64,000 nucleotides of DNA from Inia geoffrensis (taxonomy: Eukaryota; Chordata; Mammalia; Artiodactyla; Iniidae), in NCBI GenBank assembly GCA_036417435.1, contig CM070910.1, positions 67,674,784-67,738,783 of the forward strand, in the 5' to 3' direction. This document shows, one piece after another, positions 12,901 to 24,900 of this stretch; the stretch's first letter is position 1, and each line of letters opens with the position of its first letter. Under the pieces are notes generated by a model. The model did not search any database. It worked only from the letters and a program-made list of their open reading frames with translations, and was not told where the DNA came from. A program made the translations under genes and the position numbers.

Positions 12901-15900
12901 TTATGGTAGCCAGGGTCCACAAATATATGGGCAATTTTGAAAATGTTCCCTCCGTACACAAAAAATGTATATTCTGTATTTGAAAGATCCACATGTGTAT
13001 CCATTAAATTGAATTTGTTGATTTTAGTATTCTCTTTTTCTGTCCTTAATTTTCAATACATCTGAAATATGTTTTCAATGATATTTGTTGTAAAATCCTC
13101 CAGTTTAAAAAAAAAAGTATGAAGAAATAAAAATCTATGAGATCTACCACTTGATGACACTGTTAAAAGATTTTAGTGGACCTTACAACTTTAATATATA
13201 CAAAATATGTTATTTCATATATAAATTGGAATCGTGATATACTTCTCAATTTAAATGTATTAGGGTGTAATATTTCTAATATATACATGATATTTTTCTT
13301 CCTTCTCAGTAGACTTGACTTAGCAAATCCATATCATAAAAGCGTTGAACCAATATTATGGGCACCAAGTATTATACTGCACAAAATTCTTAATAGTTAC
13401 CAAAGTGAATTGGGCTAGACCTTTTGCTTGTTAAATTCTGTTGTCTGATAAAAACTACTTTTTATCAGGACTTAACACTAGCTCCTTTTACTGTGATTTG
13501 CTTTAAAAAACTTTCCTTTTCCCATTAACTGCTTCTTACTTGCTTTTGTCTGAGAAATGACTTAATGACTGTACTAGAATTGTGTTTAAAAAATTAGAGT
13601 ACATATTACTTGAAGGATACTTCAATGAGTAAGTGCCTGGGACTTGGTTGCCTATGTTGCTTGAGACCCTTTTCCCATCTAGCTTCTATACCCTAAGCTG
13701 TGTGATAGGTGGTGAGATAGCCAGATAACTGAGTTCTGGGCAGGAAAAAGTCATGGTCTTTGAGGGGTGGGAGGTGTGGGTGAGGGTGGAAGTTGTTATA
13801 CTTGGTTAAGATCACAGATTTCTTAGAAAAATTCATTTTTGGTTGACTAGTGTGAGCAGCAGTTTATGTGTGCTTTTAAAAATCACTCTGTCTGCTGCTA
13901 AATTTTCTTTGCTTTTTTTCCCTCTCTGTCAGGTTCTTCAAAATAGATATCCCAGCTTATCGGTAGCAACCGATCACCTGCTTGACATTTACATCCAGCT
14001 TACTGGAGAGAAACATCGCCCTCTGAGTGATAGTTCTGTTGGAGGGGAACAGGCACCCGAGGAAGTTTCAGAAGCCAGATGGGAACACAAAAGACTAAGC
14101 CTTGAGGGGAGAGAATTGTCTCTCAGGTACTGGGCTAAACACTTTTTTTTTTTTTTTTAATGCGATATGCAAGCCTCTCAGTGCTGTGGAGCACAGCCTC
14201 TGGACGCGCAGGCTCAGCGGCCATGGCTCACAGGCCCAGCCGCTCTGCAGCATGTGGGATCTTCCCGGACCGGGGCACGAACCCGTGTCCCCTGCATCAG
14301 CAGGCGGACTCTCAACCACTGCACCACCAGGGAAGCCCTGGGCTAAATGCTTTTGAGTTGGTATTTTAAAAACTGCTTCCCTCAGAAGTTCTTAGCAGCT
14401 AGAACTGAGTGGTTACAAGAAGTCAGGTTTTGAAATTAGACGTTTGGGCTGCTTCATAATGTTCAGTCCCTTTTTGAGATCTATAGTTACTGAATGGGAA
14501 GGCTTATGAAAGTAACATTATGTTAACTTTAACAAATAACTTTTTTCTTCCAGTTTTATTGAGATGTAATTGACACAGAGCACTGTATAAGTTTATGGCG
14601 TATAGCATAATGATTACATACATCATGAAATGATCACTGCAATAAGTTCAGTGAACATCTGTCATCTCATAGGTACAAAATTAAACAGTAAAAAAAATTT
14701 TTTTTCTTGTGATGAGAACTCTTAACAACTATTCATATATAACACAGCAGCGTTAATTGTACTTACGTTGTACGTTATATCCTTAGGACTTACGTATAAC
14801 TGGAAGTTTAGCAAATAACTTTAAAAGCCAAAGTTGGGAATAGTTACTGACATAGCTCTTTCACCGGATGTCCTTTTGTGGTGCTTGGGGTCTTAAATAA
14901 AAGACTCTTGGGTTTTGCTCTATATAGTCAGTTCCATGCCTTTGCACTTCGTTCTCAGTGGTTGACTTGCCCTTTGAGAAATGAGAATTAGGTGTGGGCA
15001 ACTCCCCTCAGTTTGCTCTGAGAATTAATTGCTCCCTGTCTCCTGCTCCCTTGTCTGGCATGGATGGGGAGAAGTGAGTTCTAGGTCACTTCCTGGTAAG
15101 AGAGGGACTGGGACCACTCATTCTTTTTCCTGACACTGTCTATCTTCAGTTGCCAGAAGAAAAGGAGAGTCTTTGTTGTCAGTTGTTCCCAGACCTAAGT
15201 AAGCTCTGATGCCTTTGATGTCTTTGGCCTATGGTCTTTTATTTCTTGCCCCCCGCCCCCCTTTTTTTTTTAAAGGGATCTACTGAATTGGTGTAATAGG
15301 ATTGCCCACAGCTTTGACAGTCTGTCTTCATCAGCATCATTAAATATTTTTCAAGAGGTAAGATATAGTCTTCCTGCTTGTTTCTCTGTGCTCTTTAAGG
15401 CTGTTGATTAACACTGTTATTTTCTGTGTCTTGACTGCTATCAAAAAGGTTTTTTTTTGTGTAGGTGCCGTTTATTATCCTTAGCTAGTTAAAACTGAAC
15501 TAATGTTGCCTTAAAACTAATTGGGCACAATAAATGTTTTGTGGTTTTTGAAACAGGTTACTACTAATTTCAAATAAGTATAGTTTGAATTAGAGTAAAA
15601 CAGGTACAGTACTGAAATTAAAGCTTAAATGAAAAGAAAGTCTCCCAGGTGATAATACTGTTATAAAATAGAAAGTGTTTCTAAGATCTTTAGTATTTAT
15701 TTCTATATATAATTTCTTAGTCTGTTTGATAGATTTATATTTGTCTTATCCCACCACTAGCCTCAGTAGGGCCTTTTTAACTTTAGTCCAGAGAAATTAA
15801 TGTGGGGTTTGTAAAGTACATCCTTGTGTGCTGGACGTGGGGACAAAATGTGTTGCGTGGGAGGGAAGCTCTATTGAATTGTAGCTCTGCCACATTGAGT

Positions 15901-18900
15901 AGAACAGAGAGAGATTTATTCCCGCCTGCTTAAGAATAAAGTGATGCTGCCTGAAGATCTCTGGGCTGTTAAAACATTAACCCATTTTGACTATAAAGTG
16001 TTCTGGTTTCTGTCAGCTAGGACTGAGGAGAGAATAGTGACCCATTTTGGTTAGCAGTTTCTCTCTGTGTTTGGTTAACTTACTTTGAGGAGAAAGAACC
16101 CACATTTGGAGCACACACTTAAGCCTGCCGAACTCTGAAGTGCTGTGTGCCAGTCCTTTAATCCTCTTCTCTCCATTGAAATTTCCTTTCCATTCTCCTG
16201 CATTTCTCATCTTTCTTACAGGTAACCTTGTTTTATACTTTATTTTATTTTATTTTTTAAAATTTATTTTATTTATTTATTTTTGGCTGCATTGGGTCTT
16301 TGTTGCTGTGTGCGGGCTTTCTCTAGTTGTGGTGAGCAGGGGCTACTCTTCGTTTTGGTGCGCGGGCTTCTCATTGCGGTGGCTTCTCTTGTTGCAGAGC
16401 ACAGGCTCTAGGCGCCCGGACTTCAGGAGTTGTGGCTCGCGGGCTCTGGAACGCAGGCTCAGTAGTCGTGGCACGCGGGCTTAGTTGCTCCGTGGCATGT
16501 GGGATCTTCCCGGACCGGGAATCAATCACGTGTCCCCTGCACTGGCAGGCGGATTCTCAACCACTGCGCCACCAGGGAAGCCCCCCCAGTACTGTTAATA
16601 CCCTGATGTATCTCCTTCCACATCCTTTTCTATGCGAATGGGATTAAGAACTTTTTTACTGTATCAGAACCTTCCCCCCGGCCCCACACATACCCTTGAA
16701 GAGATCAGGCCAGTTGTTTTACAGAATGTTTCACCTTCTGGCTTTATCTGGTTGCTTCTTCACTGCTTTGACACCAGCTGGTGTCCTGCAATTCAGTTCA
16801 GTTTTGATACTGACTACCTGGAGTTAGTGTAGACCCCACAGGTTCAAGGGCTCAGCCCTCCGCAAGGCTGCCCCACTTTAGACTCTAGCCGCAAGTCTCA
16901 GACGCCCACCCACACTTACGACCTATCAGCTGTAAATTCAGGGATTCCCACAACATCCTCAGGTACAGTAATCACCTCACAGAACTCATTGGAAGCTCTG
17001 TACTCACCATACAGGTCACAGTTTTATTATAAAAAATGTAACTCAAGAACAGTCAAATGGAAGAGACACATAGGGCAAGGTTTCAGGAGTCTGAGCACAG
17101 GCACTCCTGTGGAGTCAGGGTGTGCCACCTTCCTGGTACCTCAGTTTGTCACCGACCAGAAGCTCTAAGCTTTGGATGTCCACTGTTTTATTGGGGTCTT
17201 ATTCTGACATTGGCTATTCGATTGAACTCGATCTCCATCCCCTCCCCTCCTCCATAGGTTGGAGATGGAGCTGGAAATTTCAACCCTTGGTCTTTCTGGC
17301 CTGGCCAGAAGCTATCTAAGGGCCCATCAAGAGTTACCTTGCTTAGCATAATAGACCTGCTAAGGTCCATAAGGGCTCCAGTAAATAACAAAAGACACTC
17401 CTTACTCCTGGTAATTCCAAAAATTTTTGAAGTTCTGTGTAAGGAATTAGGGACAAAACTAGATACATTATTTTTTAAGTGCTTGCATGAAGTTTATTGA
17501 TATATTACACTTGGTGGCAGCAGAACCCGATATAGTCTTTGTTTTGCCATACTCGTGTCCTTTCCCTTGTCATTTTATCTGTCTTTCTTGTAAGTAGAAG
17601 TTTAACAAAATGCTTGATGTATTCAAATTCAGCTTTTGTGGGGGTAGAATCCATTTGGTGATGATACGTATTTTATATTTCATTATAGCAGAAGACATGT
17701 ATCTTGTTGGCCTATCAGTAGTTGCTAAGTTTAAGTACTGGGTTAGGGTAATGACAGTGTAATCCCTTTATTGCACACCAGGAGTCTCCCTTTACATCTA
17801 GAAAGTAATCTTTTGGTGTTAACCTTCACTGTCTGGAAGTCGTTTCCCCCCACGGAACCGCATACCCAAGGATTAATGCTAATTGCTATTATTACCTGAA
17901 TTTTGGATTTGCAGACTGAGGTGTTTGTGTGTGTTTTCCTAATTAACCGGTATTTTGATAGTAAAGCCTTCACATTTTTTGGTGCCCTGTCTCTGTTATG
18001 GTAAGGTCCTTTGAGTCTAGGGTTGGTACTTTATTTGAATTCTCCTTAGTCTTACTTGCAGAAAAGTTCTGCTGGGTTTTATGTTCCTCCTTTTTGTGGC
18101 CTGGATAGTGATGCTTTGTTATTAATGTATTATTTTAAAAATCAGTTGGCATTTACCTTGGTTATTTTAATAGGCTCTGGACTGTTTCACAGCAATGCTT
18201 TCTAAGCAGACAAGCAAACTGAAAATGGCAGAAGTCATTGGAAGCAAATTGAACATTTCCAAGAAAAAGGTATGTAATACTATTTTTACTTCCCTCTTGA
18301 AAGGAAGCTGGGATATTTAGCTTAATTGCTGATCTCTGGTCCTTACCTGGAGCAGCTTTTGCAAATAACAGCCTCCTCTGTCAAAGTTGGTAGTTTCATT
18401 GCTGCCTCTCCTGGGCATAAAACTCACTGTCTCCTGGCTAAGTAGTTCTCCCTGTGTTCCACGTTCTTAGAGTGAGCTGCTTTGCATCCTTTTTCACACG
18501 CACGCCTTTTTCTCCAGTGCTTCAGGAGCGTGTTATTCTGTAGGTTGTGGTTTCAGGACTGGAACCATGTCTTAGTAACACCTTTGTCTGTAGTTCTGTG
18601 CACAATTAGATTTTTTCCAACTTTTTATAGTTAATATCTTCAAACATCAAAAAAGTTGAAAAGTGTTAGTGAACACCTGTATACCCACTACCTAGGTTCA
18701 CTGCTGATACTGTTAATATTTGCCTTTCCTGTTTTATATCAAACTATGTACTTCTGGAGGAGAGAGCCTTTCAGCAATGGTGTTGGTAGCTGGAGAAATG
18801 TCTGGGGCTCATCTTGAGGCAGATATTTGGCGTTCCCAAATGAATGATGACTCAAAAAAGCCTTAGGAACCGAGATGGTTAGAGGTGTTCCTTAGGCGTA

Positions 18901-21900
18901 TGAAACTATCGGGATGGTTTTGGCTGCAGGCAACAGAGCACCTACTAAAAGGGGCTGAAGTAATTAAGTATGTTAATTATAGTAGACAAGAGAAATGAGA
19001 CTACCATGATTGGCTTAGGCTGATCAATATTCAGCCCTTTGGTTGAAGAGGGGTTTACCTTCCCTGGGCAGTTTGCCCCTTTTACTCCTGCCCCAAACCA
19101 TGAGCGAAATCTTGGTTCTTTGGGTTAGCGATGAGGATAAGCCTGATGGGTACGTGTCCTGAGCCTCTGTCACAGCTTCCCTTTCTGCTTTGGCTGTCGC
19201 CAGATGTATCATGGTTTATTCAAGTGACTGTTTCCTGCATTATGTTAGAAATTTAAAGCAGAGGAAAGCATAGCGGAAGAAAAATTACTTTGGTTTCTTT
19301 CATATCTTTTAGGAGTAAAACTTTCTGTTCATTGTGTTTACTTAATATAGGTAGATAGAGGCTCATTTGAATGACTAAAAATACTATTACAGGGAAACAT
19401 TCATGATCAGTGTTTTTAAAAACATATGAGAAACTTGGAGAATTTAAAAAAATATAATTAAAAGCTAACTTACCTATCTTGGAAGCCCGAAAATGCCTCT
19501 TAGTAGAGGGCATGTTAGAGGAGCACAGTAAGCTTCACGGATGAGAAGTATTTGAAGAGCATGCAGAATTTTACTCAGGTAAAATCTTTCCCCTCCCATA
19601 GGCTGAATTCTTCTGTCAACTTTATAAACCGGAAATTGCGATCAATGAGCTAGATGTGCACGTGGGTCGAGTGCGGCTTCTACGGAAACAAAGTGAGGCT
19701 GTCCACATACAGAGGTAAACAGGGTTCAAAACTGATCTGAGCACCGTGGGGTCGTTAGGAAATTGATAGAAGGAATGTCTGGTCCAGCCCCTTATTTTTG
19801 AGTAAAACATGTCAGAACTGTGATCTCTCCAGTGTACTAGACAGTAAGGAGCAGTGATTTCCCAAAATGTGTTCTGTGAAACTAGATGTTAATAGGTGGA
19901 GGAGGTGATGAGGGCCATTAGAGACTTGGGACTAGCAAAGGTGTGTCTTTGATTTTATTCATTGTAGTGTATTTAGTGAAGTAAACATCACCTAGAGGTC
20001 AGGCTTGGTCCCAACATTAGTCTGTTAATCCCTTGAGGGCTGGAGTTGTATATGTTTCTGAGACTTATTAAAGTTATTTATTAAATATTTGCTATATGCC
20101 TAACGTTGTGCTGAGTACCTTTTTGCATGTTTTCTCATGTAGTGATTATAGTAAGCCTATGAATTAATGTGTGTTAGTGTCCTTAGGGCTCTCCTAACAA
20201 ATTACCATAAACTTGATGGCCTAAAACAGCAGGCATTTATTCTCAGTTCCGAAGGCTGGAAGGCTGAAACCAAGGTATTGGCGGAGCCACACTACCTCAG
20301 AAGACTCTCCGCTCTTCCTGGCTTCTGCTGGCTCCCAGCAATCTTTGGTGTTCCTTGCCTTGTAGCTGCATCAGTCCGATCTCTGGTACCATTGTCATAT
20401 GGTCTTCTCCCCTGTGGTATTTCTTTGTGTCTCTAAATTTCTCTTTCTTTATAAGGACACCAGCCATTGGATTTAAGATTGACCCTTAAATCCAGTATGG
20501 TACAATTTTAATCTTACTATACCTGTAAAGAGCTTTTTTCCAAATAAAGTCACATTCACAGGTTCTCAGTAGACATGAATTTTGGGGGAACATAATTCAA
20601 CCCACTACAGCTAGTAACTGTTGTTATCCAGATTTTACAAGTTAGGAAACTGAGGCTGAGAGAGGTTAAGTAGTTTGTGCAAGATGACATAGGTAGTACA
20701 GATGTTCTACCTTATTGGTGTTTTGAATTTCCAGAGCCTAGTGAAGTAGCAGGTATGTAAATGTTCCACGTATGTAGAATGAATGAATTCTGCAGTTCAT
20801 ATGTTGTAAGGACATCTGTTACAGCAGCGGTTCCCAACCTTTTTGGCACTAGGGACTGGTTTCGGGGAAGACACTTTTTCCACGGATGGGGTTGGCCGGG
20901 GGTAGTTTCGGGATGATTCAAGCACATTACATTTATTGTGTACTTTATTTCTATTATTATTACATTGTAATATATAATGAAATAATTAATACAACTCACC
21001 ATGATGCAGAATCAGTGGGAGCCCTGACCTTGTTTTCCTGCAACTAGATGGTCCAATCTGGGGGCAGTGGGAGACAGTGACACCCGAAGTGTGTTGCTTA
21101 TGTCCGGTCTAGTCCATAAGGTGCAGTTTAATTATCACTTGCCACTCACTGATAGGGTTTTGATATGAGTCTGCAAGCAGTCGATTTATTATGGTCTCAG
21201 TGCAATCAAACCTCTCTGCTAATGATAATCTGTATATGCAGCCGCTCCCCAGCGCTAGCATCACCGCCTCAGCTCCACCTCAGATCATTGGGCATTAGAT
21301 TCTTATAAAGAGCGTGCAGCCTAGATACGTTGCATGCGGTTTACAGTAGGGTTCACGACACTCCTATGAGAATCTAATGCCGCTGCTGCCACCGCTGACC
21401 TGACAGGAAGCGGAGCCCAGGCGGTAATGCGAGCGATGGGGAGCAGCTGTAAATACAAATGAAGCTTCACTCGCCCGCCATTCACCTCCTGCTGTGCGGC
21501 CCGGTTCCTAACAGGCCATGGACAGGTACCAGTCCATGGCCCAGGGGTTGGGGACCCCTGTGTTATAACATGAAGACCGTCACTCTGAGTTGTCTCCTCC
21601 TTGTTTGTTGAATCTGGGAAATCTGATTCACCAAAATAACACAAAGAGAAGCTTGCAGCCTGTTCCTCCAACTGCTTACATACTTTCCTCTCCCCAGGGA
21701 GAAGCTCACCTTTGCTGCTACAAGGCCATCCTCTGTTCTTATTGAACAGCTTGCGGTATGTGTTAGCAAAGGGGAGCCTGTTTTGCTGGTGGGAGAGACC
21801 GGGACCGGCAAAACGTCTACCGTCCAGTACTTGGCTCATATTACAGGTAACTCCTAGAGGGGAAGCACTCTGCCCCCAGACAAGAAACATTTGACACTGA

Positions 21901-24900
21901 TTGCCTTTTTATTATTTTTAAAAAATATTTATTTATTTGGCTGCGCCAGGTCTTAGTTGCGGCATGTGGGATCTTTTTAGTTGTGGCATGTGGGATCTGT
22001 AGTTGCGGCATGCGAACTCTTAGTTGCAGTGTGTGGGATCTAGTTCCCTGACCAGGGATCAAACCCAGGCCCCCTGCACTGGAAGTGCGGATCCTTAGCC
22101 ACTGGATCATCAGGGAAGTCCCCTGACTGCCTTTTTAAAAAATAAGAAGTCCAAAGAATATTGGAATTTAAGAAGTGCCACCACTCCACTTCCCCTGGAG
22201 ATAAGCACTGGAAATTTTTACCTTGGAAATAATGTATTCTTTCCCCCTGGAAATAACCACTGTTAACAGATTGGTATTAACTTTTTTCAGTTCTAATCTG
22301 TGGTCTGCAAAAACATACAGATTTGGTTTTGTTTTGAAACAAACGGGATCATTCTCTATGTATTACATTTAGTTAATAAGCAAATTGGACATCTTTAAAA
22401 ACAACTGCCGGGGCTTCCCTGGTGGCGCAGTGGTTGAGAGTCCGCCTGCTGATGCAGGGGACACGGGTTCATGCCCCGGTCTGGGAAGATCCCACATGCT
22501 GCGGAGCGGCTGGGCCTGTGAGCCATGGCCGCTGAGCCTGCATGTCCGGAGCCCGTGCTCTGCACAGGGAGAGGCCACAACAGTGAGAGGCCCGTGTACC
22601 GCAAAATAAAAATAAAAACAAACAAACAACAAAAAACTGCCTCATTCCTATTCTGATGGCTAAATAACACTTCACACTGGATATTTTTTTAGTTCTAATT
22701 CATAGACATTGACTTACTGAAGTGTATTTTGTTGTTTTCAGTTACCTGATGCTAGAGCAGTGAATCTTCTTTTACATACCTCTGGGTTAGGTGAAAATTT
22801 TGAATAGTCAAGGTTCCTGAAATTAAAATGAGGGGGTCAGAGGAAATGCACATTTAAAGATTTGCCCTGTGCCCTTGTCCACACATCCTTAAGGATCACA
22901 CTGGATATTGTCAGTCTTTACATTTTCAGGATAACCCTTTTGCCCTTTCTTTATTAAAGGCCACCGTTTGAGGGTCGTCAATATGAATCAGCAAAGTGAC
23001 ACTGCAGATTTGCTGGGAGGGTAAGTGTGATTTTAAATCATTTTCTTGTTATTTTGTGTTCACTATTTGAGGTAAGAAATACTTTTTTTCTGTAAAGCTC
23101 AAAACTAGCCTTGGAAAAATGTTCAGAGAATTGCCCCCCTATGCCCACCCCAGCAGGGTATTATTTATTAGAATTTGTTAAGGAGCTCTTGAGTGTATAG
23201 ATGTTTCTTTTCATTTTAAAGAACACTTGAGGTTCTTGCTCTCAAGGATCCTGCTGGGAGGGGGAGGAAAACAAAAAGGTAAGTATGTAATCAAGTAATG
23301 TTTGTGTGTGCAGTCATTTTTCTGAAGCCTATGTTCTAGACTCACATTGCCTTCAAGCTAGGCTCTCCTGCAGTTTGATTATCTTTGAAACATTAAGTAG
23401 CCTCCACTTTGTTAAATGGGACGGCTCATAGCACTCCACTGTGGTCAGTAAAATGCCCTTCTTCCTTATTTGTGGTTTTGAATATGTTAGTTTCATGAAC
23501 AATTTTAGTCTTTGCTGAAGGCTGTAAAAGCAGTGGCTGCTATTGGCATACCTTGTGTTGAACCCTAGTAGGGTCTGTCCCATTAACTCTAAGCAGTTGC
23601 TTACACAAACTCTTAAAGGCATAAGATAATAGAATTTATTGTCCTTTTTGCTCTTCGTGCTATCTGCAAGAAAGCTCTTTATTTACTCTTTTTTGAGGAC
23701 CACATTATGCTGTAGCATTATTTTTACTATCACTCTTCCCTTGTCTTATATCCCTTCCTGCTCTGGATGGAGTGCTACTTTGGAATCCTGCTTCCTTTGG
23801 TGCTTCTCATTTTCTTACCTTCCTGACCTATTACTTCTATTCTGCTCTACACATGCCACGAATTATGTATTTTAAATTTATATTCTGTCTTCGAATCCGT
23901 TAGCTGAGGCTTACCTCTCTTACTCTAATTCTACTTTGACTTTATTTTTCCCCAGTGGTCTTTCTACCTTGTTTTCGTTTTACTTCTGTTCAGTTAATTG
24001 ACACTTAATCTCCCCATTCCCTCACTGGGGTACTTGCAATGTATTCTTATTAAGATATGGAATTTGTTACTTAACTAGGCATGTCTATACTACTGTGTAT
24101 TTCTCTCTATTCTGTATCTATCTATGTTTTCAATAATATCCTACTGTTAAGTATTCCTAACACAAATGGCATTAATCTTGTACTAATTGAACGTGCACTG
24201 GATCTTTCTCTTCTAAGAATTTGTAGTGTTATGTCAGCCGTTGTGAGTAGTTTTAAATGTAGTGAGTAAACATTGTGCCTTGATACAATTAATAATACAA
24301 AAAGGTTGAAATCAGAATTTGTTAACTGGAATTTTATTTTGGTGCAACTTGGTGAAAAAAATGCATATCCATTTGTCCTTGTTAGTAGGTGAGCATCAGT
24401 TATCAAAAGAAAACTTATATACGTTTCAATTTTCGTATAGTTGGAAGTATGCCTTGTTTTCTGTTCCTTTGTATTATTGGCAAGTGGTGTGTAAATCACA
24501 TCTTTTAATATATATTATCAGTGTATGAATGACTCCTTTGCTTAAGAACCCTTGTGTATACAATTGGAAGACCAAAAATGATTTTAAAAAGACAAGGGAA
24601 AAAAGAAAAAAGGAAAAATAAATAAAGGCAAGGGAGTAGAAAACAAAGCAGCAGGTAGGGAGGTGGGATAAAGAAGGGCTAATATTTCTATTTTGGCAAT
24701 GTGTGGTTATTTTCATCTATCTATGAATCTAGTTCTGTGTTTTGTAACTTACTTTAAACATATTTTGCATTTATCAAATACTATGGTTAAAATATAATAA
24801 AAGAAATTTGTAGTCCTAATTAGTCTGGTTTGCAAATCTGGATCTTTTAGATTGGTTTTTTAAAAAGTTATAATTAAGGATAAATATATGTTATAAAAGT

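Noticed and set aside
14095..14369. Repeated small proteins with motifs such as [15 protein letters not shown]
   Set aside because: The same peptide recurs wherever a CHR SINE lies, so it is translation of the repeat.
16830..17465. Active endogenous retrovirus
   Set aside because: Only LTR-like sequence is visible, with no gag, pol or env frames and no second LTR nearby.
21321..21890. 189-codon open frame on the - strand
   Set aside because: It spans the GC-rich end of the hAT element and the antisense of exon 12. There is no protein-like signature.
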